Of a stretch of 64,000 nt of DNA, positions 21,058 to 31,330 are shown one piece after another. The stretch's first letter is position 1, and each line of letters opens with the position of its first letter. The DNA is from Chondrus crispus. Taxonomy: Eukaryota > Rhodophyta > Florideophyceae > Gigartinales > Gigartinaceae. The translations under genes were made by a program, and so were the position numbers. The DNA lies in contig NW_005179077.1 in NCBI RefSeq assembly GCF_000350225.1, forward strand, positions 123,632 to 187,631, read 5' to 3'. The notes under the pieces were generated by a model that ran no database searches, was not told the origin of the DNA, and saw nothing but the letters and a program-made list of their open reading frames with translations.

Positions 21058-22140
21058 CCCTGCATGACTTGTCCAATTTCCTTTTCCAGCTCCTGACGAT
21101 CACACCGTATCATAGATTCAACATTCATATCGGCATCTTCTTTTAAAACTTTAGTGTGGCGCCAGCAGTTCCGAATCACATCATTAGCCATTTCTCCCCA
21201 AGCTTGTGTAATCCAACGGATATCTTGTAAAACGTTTACCTGTAAATTCTCTTCTCTCTAATATCCATAAAGTCCAGATCCCCGCCCATTTGCAATCTAC
21301 GATAGCGACAAGCAAGTAATTCTTGCTTTTCTTTTTTCAAGCCGCCGATTTGTGTCGCTGCATTAGTCTTATTCGGAGCTAGACGATAATGCAAACCAAA
21401 CGCGTCTGCGTTTAAATTTCATCCACATTGTACCCTCCCAGCTCAATTCTTATTATAGGAAGTGCATTTTTTGCGTAGGGGAAAGCGGCAGACGCCTGCT
21501 CGCCGTGATATGAAATTCAGCGAAAGCCGTGTATCTTCTTGAATTGTTTTAACCAACCATTATAAAACGGTAAAACGGGACCAACGCTTTCTCCTTGTGT
21601 CAGAAGCCAAATACTTTCTGCCTTCTGCTTGATTATGTTTTCCTAAAGAGCAATGTTTTTGCAGGCGCAGTCGTTGATCCATATGCATAATCTTTCATCG
21701 AATCGTGAAGGAACAGGACTCCTTATGGACTTGGAATAGGTTGACAGAGTGGCCTCGAGTCTTTTGCGCATTTTGATTATGCATGACAAGGTAGATTGGG
21801 CAAGAGGTTTCTGCAGCGAAAAGAAACGGCCAGCCCATTCTCCCAGAAAGCGTTGAACGCATCCATCACCGTTGCCACGCCGATTGTCGAACTCAGCGAT
21901 CTGTCTTTGTTGCTGTGCGATAGTTAAGCGAGTGCGTCCTGGCATAGCGGGGTTGTACAGTAGTTGGAGAGCAGCGAAATCGTAAGGCCGATGGGATGGG
22001 CTAGGACGTTGAGGCAAACCTGTTGTGGGAAACGTTTCTAAGGTTAGGCGTATACAGTCCGGCGTTGAGCGAAAAAATTGGTTGGCCACTCAGAACGAGT
22101 ACCCTAAATCTGAATGTCGTTACCTTAATTTTTTATAAAT
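21058..22140 (-). pseudogene. Decayed pogo/Tigger-type transposase, second family
   Basis: Pieces on the minus strand fit a CENP-B/jerky-like DDE_1 transposase. From about 21,950 there is a DNA-binding part (MPGRTRLTIAQQQRQIAEFD, then GEWAGRFFSLQKPLAQSTLS and RFDERLCIWINDC). Around 21,400 comes LNADAFGLHYRLAPNKT, matching the family's NADE-GLFYR first catalytic Asp but with Glu replaced by Ala. At about 21,230-21,060 is the C-terminal helix IRWITQAWGEMANDVIRNCW-like. The segment between the second and third catalytic Asp is missing, and several frame breaks and stops are present. It differs from the Tigger at 36.7-48.5 kb. Copy A's LTR cuts it off at 21,057. Confidence 0.7.
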
Positions 22141-22725
22141 ATTCAGGGTGTTTTTCGAAAAAACACCACTATATCCTTATTCATATAACCTGCTTATAGC
22201 GTCTCAAATCCTGCATTTTCTTGCCGGAAAGACGAGTTGCATCAAAGAGGAAGTATACTTGCTCTCTTTGTCGTTCTGAGACGCATAGTGTTACTGATTG
22301 TGTAATGAGACAGCTTTTTGGGGATTAAAACAATAGGTAAACGTGCTTTCGTGGTATGGAAAATACTGTATGCAATTGTATGTAGATAGAGTGGGTAGAA
22401 GTTGCCGGTGTTCCACATATTTAATCACCCTATATTTTCAACTGAAATCACATCTATCTCAGAGAACGATCCAATGTCGCCCTATAGACACAGATAAAGA
22501 TCGGCAAGTTTCAACATGTCGTTTTCTTAGGGCGACATCACCCGCGGAATTGGATGAATGAGGAACGTCACCCTTCAATGCCACCTCAATTGGGGTAGTC
22601 GCCCCCAAAACACCCCCAGGGCTAGAAAGTAACCCCCCCAGGGGCATCAAAAGCCGCACCTGTCACCCCAAGATTCACAAATGGCCCAAAATAAAATGGG
22701 TTAAAGTGAATTCACAGATTTGTAT
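22141..22725. other. No gene seen
   Basis: AT-rich sequence after the Tigger remnant. A small palindromic GGTGTTTTTCGAAAAAACACC lies at about 22,147-22,167 and might be a transposon end or a hairpin. Short frames here have no recognisable motif. Confidence 0.35.
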
Positions 22726-22779
22726 GTTATGATATCGCTTGCTCGGATGAAGTGTCATTCGAGCAAGCGATATCATAAC
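22726..22779. repeat. Perfect 20-bp inverted repeat with a 14-base loop
   Basis: GTTATGATATCGCTTGCTCG at 22,726-22,745 is followed after 14 bases by its exact reverse complement at 22,760-22,779. An uninterrupted 20-bp stem in an otherwise gene-poor stretch is unlikely to be accidental. It could be a small foldback MITE, a small-RNA precursor or a palindromic insertion scar. Nothing nearby shows which. Confidence 0.85.
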
Positions 22780-24075
22780 CAATAAAAAGGCACACCCGAC
22801 ATCTCATTTTCGCACAAAACGCAACCTTTATCTCAGTTCCACACACATCGCACCTTTTAGGCGAGCTACTGAGCTCTCAGTCGTGGCTGAATGAAGACTA
22901 GCGCGGAGTTTGACACAGCCTAAGCTTCATTTTATGCTAATGTATGGGGGGACTGGCGCGGACAGTTCTAGGGAAGGTGCTGTATGGAAGGGTGGCCGGA
23001 TTTTGGTGATGCACATTGTAATGTGCAGCATCATTGAGTTTTTGGAGATCCATGCAACTTGACGGAAGATGAAAGCTTGTGAGATGGTATGGAAAACGAC
23101 TTCCACGAGAATATCGTGATCCTTGTGGTTCAACCACATTTTTGGGCGCACATAGCGGAAGTTGCAGATTTGGGGACGGCAATCATTCGTTGGAAAATAC
23201 GGCTACCTACTTCGATTCTATTATTCTGAGATACAGTTCAAGAAAAGGACTGTTCCTGCTTCATGTGACGGCGTTGCTTGCATGTTTCGTTATGTCGATG
23301 TTGAGACTGAAGTGGGGTCGGTACGGACGGCCATGCGGCTGTTGCAACGACTGAAGATCCGAACTCTCTATTGTCCTTTATCCAGTTCATCTAATGTGTT
23401 TTCCCAGTTGTTTTTATGGTTCACAAGTTTACGATGTGCAGCAACTTTTTTTATTATTTTGTCATGACTATGAATTTAATAGACAATTATCTCGCATCTG
23501 TAGTTTAGAAGAGCAGAATTAATGTTCTTTCTTCTGGAGCCCAAGATACATAGTTTCTGTGGTACAGAGCGATGTTCCCTGATAACATAGGCGCCTTTTT
23601 ATAGGGATGTATACTGACAACCTGTCGATAAATGCTTTTATTCCCATGTGGCCTACTATCTGCTTCGACGGAGGCCGAACGGAATTTATGGCATGCTTCT
23701 CGCACCAACAATACACCTGCAACAAATGAACGCTGAAACCGGGGCACAGAAGTAGCCAGCGGTTTTGAACCGATTCTTGTCGCCTGAAGGCAAACCGTTT
23801 TTTTCCTTGTCATTGATAAGGATAACTTTTTTCAAAAAAAAGTAGCCGCAAAGTTGCACAACGTTTATATGAGAGTAGTAGGCCGTGGCACCTGCCCAGG
23901 GTGAAGGTCATGGGTCGCCAATAAAATAAATTGGGGGTCCAACAACAAATGAAGCTATTTGCCCTAATCATTACCACCACAGGAAACAGAGAGGTGTCCG
24001 CCGAACGACTGAAAATGAAAGCAGAGCATGGTATGCAAGTACAATGTTAAAGAGTCGCCGGAAAAGGCAAAAAAA
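22780..24075. other. No convincing gene
   Basis: Several short frames exist on both strands (for example around 22,950-23,400 and 23,505-23,813) but none shows a known domain, and stops interrupt every longer reading. It may hold old transposon debris. The last bases lead to the tRNA. Confidence 0.35.
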
Positions 24076-24148
24076 CGAGCCCGGCGGGACTTGAACCCGC
24101 AATCTATAGGTTAGAAGCCTATCGCCTTATCCATTAGGCCACGGGCCC
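24076..24148 (-). tRNA. tRNA-Arg (anticodon TCT)
   Basis: The minus strand gives a complete 73-base cloverleaf without intron. The acceptor arm GGGCCCG pairs with CGGGCTC (one G-T pair), the D arm contains the box A-like GTGGCCTAATGGATAAGG, the anticodon loop is CTTCTAA with TCT at 24,115-24,113, and the T arm has GGTTCAAGTCC as box B. The discriminator is G and CCA is not encoded, as usual in eukaryotes. A run of T on the minus strand just after the gene would terminate RNA polymerase III. Confidence 0.95.
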
Positions 24149-24947
24149 TGTTCGGGATGCTACGATGTCAAGGAAAAAGCAATATTTAATTAACATTATG
24201 TTGAATGAGACGTCAAATAAAGTTCACGAAATTTACAGTGTAATGCATCATCAGTACAAGGCATAAAGGCTTAAGCGAGTTTTAGTGGGCACGTGTCTCT
24301 GGGCGGTGGAAAAAAAATCGCGTCGTATCTACTAGTGCAGAAGGAGGAGCGCTCTGTTTTCGTCTCTTGTTCGCACGGCTTCTGTCATCATCGACCAGAC
24401 CAGGTGGACGGTTGTCTGACAACGCTGGAGCCACGCCTTCGTAGAGTGTTACCGCCGCCATCGTCCCTTGTGTGCCCTCGTGACGCCCCATTTCGCTGGC
24501 GCAAAGAACGACACCAGTCGTGGCGTGCCGTTTTAGCCAAACTAATAAAAGGGAAAAAATCAACCAAAAGGGGTCCATGGTGGCGCCGAGCATATAGGCT
24601 GTATCTGTGTGGGCGTGTCTGCTGCGATGGCAGTGCATGTTCATTGGCCAGATGGCACCCCCCCAGAAAGAATGCGGCCGCGGAGGCGGCTGTGGATGGT
24701 AGAGGAGATTCCCTAAAAAAATCTGAGGTAAGCCGCCGCTGCTCACCACCCACTCTCCTAAGACCCACGTTCGACACCTCCACCCGAGCGCTCCGTGCCA
24801 AAATGTTCTTCTAGAGATCTGGCTGCAGGGGATAACGAGCCAATTTTCAGTGAGACTGGGGTAAGGCCACGAGACACATTTTCACTCGCAGCGCCGTTGC
24901 TTCAGGTAGACCGTAACTCGTGCTGGCTTTCTCGTGCCGCGGCAAAG
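24149..24947 (+). other. Intergenic and 5' region of the SPATA20-like gene
   Basis: No conserved frame is seen. The 800 bases between the tRNA and the next start codon should hold that gene's promoter and leader. A GTG at 24,795 opens the downstream frame, but the residues it would add (up to 24,948) resemble a leader, not protein. Confidence 0.4.
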
Positions 24948-27380
24948 ATGCAGGCCTTCGTGGCACTTCCTAGTACAAGCAGGGGTTTACGAGCGGGACC
25001 TGCACCTGGCTTGCTCACCTCATGCTCCCGCCGGAATCCGGGCCGCCGGCGTGTCTTCGTTTCATTACGTGCTTCCGACTATGATCACGACTACAGCGCC
25101 CCGACAAGCACGGCACCTCTTTCTACGCAGCCGGGGCGCACGGCGGCATCCGTCAATCATCGGCAGAGGCGAAGCGGACCGGCAGTTCCGCTTTTGTACG
25201 ACCGAAGAAGACGCCCCAATGCGCTCATTTCTGAAACGTCGCGGTACCTGGTCGACTCCGCGTATGATGCTGTTCGCTGGTATCCATGGGGACAGCAAGC
25301 CTTTGATGCCGCCCGCGCTGCACACAAGCCCATTTTGCTGTCGTCGGGGTTTCTCTCATGTCATATGTGTGACGTTATGTCTGAACACTTTCGGGATCCC
25401 GCACTGGCAGCTTTACTCAACAAACGTTTCATTTGCATAAAAGTTGACCGAGAGGAACGCCCAGATGTCGACTCTGTGTATAATTCATTCGTCCAGGCGG
25501 TGACGGGCCGGACTGGCTGGCCACTAACATGTTTTCTGACTCCGGAATTGGTCCCCTTTGTTGGGGCGACATATCTTCCGAAGGACAGATTAAGTAGCGC
25601 CGTTGAGTCAATTGCTGATCGATGGGAGAATAATCGTGCGAAGGTCGAGGCAGATGGCGTCAAGGTGCTCGGCGCATTGCGTGACCTCTTTGAGCAGGGT
25701 AGTCATGACCCTTCGGTAAAGATAGGACCTGAGATGTTGAGAAAGGCATTCCACACCGCGGATACATGCTTTGATGTTGCGCATGGCGGTTTTGGTTCCG
25801 CTCCGAAATTCCCTCGTCCCTCTGTGTTCGACTTTTTGTTTAGTATGCATCTATCCGGAGGGCTTGATGAGAGGTTGCGCGCAGAATCTCTTGACATGGT
25901 TTTGGATAGCTTGCGTGAAATGGCAGCGGGAGGAATCCACGACCACATCGGCGGCGGTTTCTTTCGGTACGCACTGGATGCGGCATGGCAGGTCCCCCAT
26001 TTTGAGAAGATCTTGAGCGACCAGGCACAGTTGGCATCGTGTTACCTCAATGCATATCTCATTACCAAGGACAGTGCATTTCGACATGTAACATGCAAGA
26101 CATTAGATTTTGTGATGGCGGAGATGCGAGACCCAAGCAACGGTTCATTTTACAGCGCTATTCACGCGGATTCCGAGTCACAGTTCGACGTGAATAATGC
26201 GGCAGCAGAAGGAGCCTACTACACTTTTAGCTCTTTCGAACTAATGCTAATGCTGGGTGAGCCGGCATCCACTATCTTCAACATGCGCTATGGCATCGAG
26301 CCGGCGGGAAACGTGTCCGATTCTGCTGTGGCTAAGGCAGAGCTCGGTAGTTTAGAGGGTCTCAATGTGTTGAGAATCTCAGCATCTGTTCCCGAAATAT
26401 CTTCGAGCCTTGGGTTGCCTGAGAAGGAGGTGCGCCACATTCTTCAAACGGCGACGAGAAAAGTATTTGAAGAACGCTCAAGGCGCCCCCGCCCACCAAC
26501 GGATGACCTTGCCATTACGTGTTGGAATGCGCTTGCAATCACTGCGCTTGCTAGAGCAGGGGCGGCTCTGGATAGGCAGGATTATGTGGATGCCGCCATC
26601 ACGGCTGCTAATGTTATTATGACTCGCATGGTTGTGCGACAGGACAGAAAGACTGATTCTATTTATCTTGCACGCGCCTTTCGTGGAAATCGAGGACGTG
26701 TTGGGGCGTTTGCGGAAGATTACGCCTACGCCGTTCAAGCCTTCATCGACATATACGAGGTGACGGGAGAAACCAAGTATCTCGTTTTTGCGAGGCAGTT
26801 GCAAAATGCACTTGATCTCGAATTTTGGGAGGACGGAGGATACACTACCGCAAAGAAGACTGACAAATACATCTTGCTGAGACGCAAAGAGGACTATGAT
26901 GGCGCAGAGCCATCGTCATCCAGCGTTGCTGCTCTCAATTTAGTACGCCTGTCATCTCTCTTGGGCGACGAAGCGCTTCTCGATCGTGCGAACGATATTG
27001 CAAGCTCTTTTTCTAGAGTGCTGGATTCATCGCCACTCGCGATGCCTATGTTACTAGTGACTGTTCAAGCGCTTGCGGCGGAATCCAAAAGAGTGGTCGT
27101 AGTTGGGGACAATGACCAGGCATCCAATATGTTGTCTGCCTACTGGTCTCGAGGACTTCCTCGTTCCGTTGCCCTCCTAAGAGTACCGCTGGAAGGCATT
27201 CAAGATAGTATGGCCAAGTATTTGAGTCAAGGCCGGCAGAGAATAGCAAGTGCAACAGGGCGAGTATGCGCGTTTGTATGTACAGGACAAGTATGCCTCG
27301 AACCGACCGGTAATGTACAGCGATTTTGCGAAGAGTTAGACTATCTCCGAGCGGTACCGCTTCGACAAGAGATCAACTAG
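24948..27380 (+). CDS. SPATA20/YyaL-like thioredoxin-domain protein (DUF255), probably plastid-targeted
   Basis: A single uninterrupted exon encodes 810 residues from ATG 24,948 to TAG 27,378. The first 50 or so residues (MQAFVALPSTSRGLRAG ...) are rich in Ser, Arg, Ala and Pro, poor in acidic residues, and have Phe at position 4, as in red algal and glaucophyte transit peptides. The DUF255 thioredoxin-like domain follows, with WYPWGQQAFDAARA and the redox-site motif SCHMCDVM (Cys at about 138 and 141), then VDREERPDVD and GWPLTCFLTPE. The rest is an alpha/alpha-barrel related to glycosidases (HFEKILSDQAQLASCYLNAY). The family spans bacteria to animals and its reaction is not established; a role in redox or sugar metabolism is inferred. 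The zinc transporter lies convergently downstream. Confidence 0.93.
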   Translation: MQAFVALPSTSRGLRAGPAPGLLTSCSRRNPGRRRVFVSLRASDYDHDYSAPTSTAPLSTQPGRTAASVNHRQRRSGPAVPLLYDRRRRPNALISETSRYLVDSAYDAVRWYPWGQQAFDAARAAHKPILLSSGFLSCHMCDVMSEHFRDPALAALLNKRFICIKVDREERPDVDSVYNSFVQAVTGRTGWPLTCFLTPELVPFVGATYLPKDRLSSAVESIADRWENNRAKVEADGVKVLGALRDLFEQGSHDPSVKIGPEMLRKAFHTADTCFDVAHGGFGSAPKFPRPSVFDFLFSMHLSGGLDERLRAESLDMVLDSLREMAAGGIHDHIGGGFFRYALDAAWQVPHFEKILSDQAQLASCYLNAYLITKDSAFRHVTCKTLDFVMAEMRDPSNGSFYSAIHADSESQFDVNNAAAEGAYYTFSSFELMLMLGEPASTIFNMRYGIEPAGNVSDSAVAKAELGSLEGLNVLRISASVPEISSSLGLPEKEVRHILQTATRKVFEERSRRPRPPTDDLAITCWNALAITALARAGAALDRQDYVDAAITAANVIMTRMVVRQDRKTDSIYLARAFRGNRGRVGAFAEDYAYAVQAFIDIYEVTGETKYLVFARQLQNALDLEFWEDGGYTTAKKTDKYILLRRKEDYDGAEPSSSSVAALNLVRLSSLLGDEALLDRANDIASSFSRVLDSSPLAMPMLLVTVQALAAESKRVVVVGDNDQASNMLSAYWSRGLPRSVALLRVPLEGIQDSMAKYLSQGRQRIASATGRVCAFVCTGQVCLEPTGNVQRFCEELDYLRAVPLRQEIN

Positions 27381-27708
27381 ATGTACAAAATGTGAACCTA
27401 CTGCGTTTCCGCACTTCAATCAAAGAACGAATTTTTCTTCTCGACTCCCGCGATGGTCCAGATCATCAAAGAGCGGACAGTCTCAATTCTTTTTCTTAAG
27501 TTGCAGTTAGTGTCCCCAGACCAATTTGAAATTTGAGACACTCCAGCGCATAGTTTCGCAGGTTTGAAGCCACGGCTCCGCATATTTAAATCTTCCCCCA
27601 GTTACCAAACAAGTTGTGCACAACAAATTTTCAACGAGTTGATTTCGTCTCGATTTGTCTCATGCTTCGATGAAGTCGAGCAACGGTCATGTTTCTCATT
27701 CTCTCTTG
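27381..27708. other. Convergent 3' region
   Basis: About 330 AT-rich bases lie between the two convergent host genes. They should contain both 3' ends. I see no third gene. Confidence 0.5.
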
Positions 27709-28944
27709 CTACTCCGAGCCATTTGGCGATTGCAAGCTGTCCGACGTGACACAGTACTTCTTATTTCCTTTTGCTATAAACTTTTCCTCGTCACAACATT
27801 CAGTTGTCTCACAATTGATTTGAATGGTCGCATGGGAGATTCCAAACCGAGAATCGAGAACATTTTCTGCAGATTTCAAAATGTCATGTCCTGTAACTTC
27901 TGCTGTCTTGTAAAGATGAACAGAAAGCGCAGGGTTCCTTGGCGAGATGGACCAGACGTGCAAGTCTCCGACTCTGTTCACTCCCTTGAGCTTACGCAAG
28001 CTATCGTAAATGTCTGCTAATTGTGTCTCTGGCGGTGTTCCTTCCATGAGGACATGCAGTGTCTCCTTTGCAAGCCTCGCAGTTGTCATGACGACAATCA
28101 CAGCGAACAACAGAGTGCAGAATGGGTCAATAAATGACCAATGTGGTTTCACTGTTATGACCACTGCTGCGATGATGACACCAACATTTTGGAGGGCGTC
28201 ACCAAGTACATGCAAGTAAGCTGCGCGAATGTTGACAGAGCGGGAATCGCTGCCGACAATAGTGGTCTTGAGATTCTTCCACATCTTGCCTATCTTCGAT
28301 GAAGAGTCGGAATGAACATCTTCCCGACTGTTTTCGTCGTCGTGTGCATGATCGTGGTCGTGGTTATGGCCATGATCATGGCCATGGCCGTGACCGTGGT
28401 CATTCGATTGCCCATGACTTTCGACATCGTGAGTATGACCGTGCCCATGGCCATGTCCATGGTCGTGCCCGCCATGACCGAGGACTAAACCAAGAGCAAG
28501 GTTGACAACAAGTCCAATGACGCCGAGCAAGAGCATTAAAGGGCCATTAACTGGCTCAGGGTTTAAGAGACGCTCAATTGCGAATATGACAAGAACGACT
28601 GTGAGAGCCCATATGAACAAGACACTGACAAAAGCACCAAGAACTTCTGCGCGAGCAAAACCAAACGAAAGGTGCTCATTCGCGGGGAGGCGAGACACAG
28701 AGACAGCAAATAAGGAGATAACGAAGCCAGCGAGATCCGAAAGTAGATGTGCTGCGTCAGACATGATGGCAAGCGAGCCCGCGAACCATCCTCCGATGAG
28801 TTCGATAAAGAAGAACAAGGTAGTTAGGATGCATGCGCAGAGCAGTGTTCGAGTCTCTGAGGAGGCCTCTGGCTGGGCATCTTGGGTGGAAGGAGTGTGC
28901 TGAAATGACGGCGTCTTGGCAAGTAAAGGGGCAGTTTCAGACAT
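27709..28944 (-). CDS. CDF-family zinc transporter (ZnT/MTP type)
   Basis: One exon of 411 residues starts at ATG 28,944 (MSETAPLLAKTPS), chosen over an upstream TTG. It has six membrane segments. The metal-site HxxxD motifs are SDAAHLLSDLAGF in the second and HVLGDALQNVGV in the fifth. Between the fourth and fifth is a loop very rich in His, Asp and Gly (about 40 residues at roughly 28,460-28,330), typical of zinc-exporting SLC30A/MTP1/Zrc1 proteins. A cytosolic ferredoxin-like domain follows (GVNRVGDLHVWSISPRNPAL). It would exchange cytosolic zinc for protons across a vacuolar or secretory membrane. The dileucine-like start (ETAPLL) fits vacuolar sorting. It ends TAG, facing the SPATA20-like gene across about 330 bases. 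Confidence 0.95.
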   Translation of the reverse strand: MSETAPLLAKTPSFQHTPSTQDAQPEASSETRTLLCACILTTLFFFIELIGGWFAGSLAIMSDAAHLLSDLAGFVISLFAVSVSRLPANEHLSFGFARAEVLGAFVSVLFIWALTVVLVIFAIERLLNPEPVNGPLMLLLGVIGLVVNLALGLVLGHGGHDHGHGHGHGHTHDVESHGQSNDHGHGHGHDHGHNHDHDHAHDDENSREDVHSDSSSKIGKMWKNLKTTIVGSDSRSVNIRAAYLHVLGDALQNVGVIIAAVVITVKPHWSFIDPFCTLLFAVIVVMTTARLAKETLHVLMEGTPPETQLADIYDSLRKLKGVNRVGDLHVWSISPRNPALSVHLYKTAEVTGHDILKSAENVLDSRFGISHATIQINCETTECCDEEKFIAKGNKKYCVTSDSLQSPNGSE

Positions 28945-29463
28945 GGATGAAATGAAGTTGAGACGAGAGTGGGGGGTGGGACGCAAATCAGTACGAAATG
29001 CTGCGGAAACTGCTAAGGGCAGGTTTGTGCAAAGTCTTGAAACTTCCAAGCAAAACTGAACACTGTCGATGTATTAAAAGGCTCCTTCTAGAGATTGCGT
29101 GGACGATGTGCTGGTGATAAGGAGAACAAAATGTTCTAGCTCGGCGCCGCAAGGGCACAGTGCCTTAACGGTACTGCAAGGTGCCGTATGTGCGTATGCA
29201 AAGACGTGGCACGCGAAATCGTCCAGTAACGGTTTTGTAGGAATTATGAATCGTACGTGAACGCTGTCAAATTCATCCAATTTATTACGTGTCTGGATGG
29301 AATAAGATACTGTAAGGGTACCCTTCCATTTGTGTCGGGAGGTACAGTAGCAGGTACAGTAGCTAGTGTTTATCCGACAAAGTGTTATCATAACATAGAG
29401 ATCTACGAATTTTATTTCATTTCAACTTTGATGTCCGCGGTTTCTATTTTTCTTTGGTAGATT
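28945..29463. other. Promoter side of the zinc transporter, no other gene seen
   Basis: Upstream DNA of the minus-strand transporter. A tight GGTACAGTAGCAGGTACAGT repeat lies at about 29,341-29,360, one of the GTACAGTA-type words frequent in this window. No coding signal is seen. Confidence 0.35.
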
Positions 29464-29841
29464 GAGGGCCATTCCATTCATCGTGATTGGCAATCACGCA
29501 ATCACGCAACCACGTCAATAAAAGGTGCCTGCTCCCTTGTGGTTGGTTGTTTATATTACGTTTCCTAAAAATGGTCATGCTCATTAAAGAAATAAACAAT
29601 CGACTTAAAATTAATCTTGTGCTCCAACTTTCTGTAATGCTCCTTGGAATTCTAAAAGATTTGAACCCCATTCAAATAAGCAAGAAGTGCACATGCACAT
29701 GCAAAGCCGTGAAAATGTGCTTACAGCTACAAGTAGCACACGTTGGAGAAAGGAACGATGCAGAACGACGTTAAATTAATGTCGTGATCGCGTGATTGCG
29801 TGATTGCATGATTGCCAATCACGATGAATGGAATGGCCCTC
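29464..29841. mobile_element. Small inverted-repeat element (MITE), about 378 bp
   Basis: GAGGGCCATTCCATTCATCG at the left end is matched by its reverse complement at the right end, and the match extends through a run of AATCACGC units for roughly 50 bases with small differences. The interior is AT-rich with no gene. Immediately to the right lies another partial copy of the terminus (AGGGCCATTCCATTAC), so the exact end and target duplication are unclear. The superfamily is unknown. Confidence 0.65.
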
Positions 29842-30108
29842 AGGGCCATTCCATTACTCTTTTTTTAAAATTTTCTGAAGTTGAAACCGAATAGAAAGCA
29901 CTCAACATGTCAAGGCCATGTTTCTATGCTACTGGTATAAATTAGCTTAAAGAAACCGTTTTCTTTTGAACACCTGTATGTGTATCAATGAGTTGGTTTT
30001 CGCTAGAATCGACAACCACGTGCTTTACCTGTAGTGAAGGCCTTCTGGTTTAAAAAAACACAGAAGTGAAATTGCGTGTTGCGTTGTCTAGAAAAAAACA
30101 AAAAATTT

Positions 30109-30170
30109 CCTCATATGAGGACTAACGGTCCGATGGACATTAGACGACAGGGGATTTACCTCATATGAGG
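30109..30170. repeat. Paired 12-bp palindromes CCTCATATGAGG
   Basis: The perfect palindrome CCTCATATGAGG occurs at 30,109-30,120 and again at 30,159-30,170. A partial third copy is at about 30,520. Such a rare 12-mer repeated within 420 bases suggests a dimeric protein site or a transposon subterminal motif. Confidence 0.5.
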
Positions 30171-30219
30171 CCAGCTTTTTATTGCAAAAACATATACATT
30201 AAATCGAATCTTTATAAAG

Positions 30220-30985
30220 TCAGTTTGGACGCCATGTTGCTTTGACATCAATACACAGAAAGACAAAGAATCTAATGAAGTTCCAACACCCAGTTGGCAT
30301 TGTAAACAGGCGTTTTGGTTTCGAAGATATCAACACATAATGGTTTGAGGTTGGTCGAAAAGGCTTCATTTTTAGGCATTCCATAAATGGTTGGAACAGA
30401 AGTGCAGATTTCACCAAACTCCATCCTTCCACATTACACAAGTCGAATGAGGTGGCGAGAGCATCTTTTTCCTTTTTGTTGTGCAAGCACAAGTCGAGAA
30501 AAAATATGTTGAAAAGCAGCCTCATATGAGCTCACTTGTCGTTTAGAGACACTAAGAGAATGAGGCAGACGTTTTTGTAGACTGTGATGACTTTTATCGT
30601 TCCCTACGGTCAGGTTGTCCGCCGAAAGTTGTGGTACAATAAAAATCTGCCTGACGTCGGCAGTTTCTCTGCAGATCCTTGATTTTCGTGGGTGAAAGCA
30701 CAAGTACATCGAGTTTTTGCACAGTACTGCCGGGAAAGCTGGATTCTGGACTACGTATCACAATATGAGGCCCGGCAGGATTCCCAGGGGGTGTGCTCCA
30801 GTGCGAATTGCGGTTGGCAGGGGATGAAGAGAAAGGCGCGGAAGGACACACTGTCGGCACGAAGCGCAATGAATAGAGAAGAGGGAGAGAGGATCAGACG
30901 GGCATTGGAAAAGGACATCGGGTGGATTCCTGAGGTGCACGAGTGGACAAACTCTCGAGCAACGTCGCCCAAGGTTGACTTTTGA
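30220..30985. other. Two weak frames of unknown status
   Basis: The minus frame 30,525-30,220 starts with ATG inside a CCTCATATGAG palindrome and encodes about 101 residues with no recognised motif. The plus frame ending at 30,985 contains VCSSANCGWQGMKRKARKD and a charged helix ending IPEVHEW, which reads more like real protein but has only GTG at its start. Neither can be assigned. Confidence 0.2.
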
Positions 30986-31065
30986 CTGCAATTAACGACC
31001 TGGCTTTTATGTGGCTAGGAGTGGTCACAACAGTACCGTTCTGGGCCAGAACGGCTAAGAGTGGT

Positions 31066-31330
31066 CACAACCAATGGTGCGCGGATATCCATAAAGCCGA
31101 GTATATCAGCGGATAGGACGGATACGGATAACCGTAAATCCCTAACCGTGCTTTGAGACAACACCACGGATTTATCCGCGGTTTACGGATTCGTTATAGA
31201 TGTATACGGATAATATCCATAATCCGTGCTTTCTAAAACATTATTACGGTTTTCTTTTTAAAATCCGTGTATTATATTTACAACAACTGATATTCAAACC
31301 GTATCCTACCATTTCAGGCGGGTGTCCCAC
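31066..31330. mobile_element. Orphan hAT-like terminus with CGGATA subterminal repeats
   Basis: CCAATGGTGCGCGGATATCC at 31,071-31,090 matches the reverse complement of the terminus at 52,568-52,587 beside the hAT transposase, with one difference. The following 200 bases repeat CGGATA, ATCCGT and ACCGTAAA words, as does the region inside 52.3-52.5 kb. This is probably an end of a non-autonomous relative. Its other end was not found. Confidence 0.5.

Noticed and set aside
24795-24947. A longer SPATA20-like protein starting at 24,795
   Set aside because: That codon is GTG. The ATG at 24,948 begins a good transit peptide.
28945-29049. N-terminal extension of the zinc transporter from 29,049
   Set aside because: It begins with TTG. 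The ATG at 28,944 gives the usual CDF length and start.
29487-29774. A 95-codon gene inside the MITE
   Set aside because: Low-complexity residues in an AT-rich repeat interior, with no motif.
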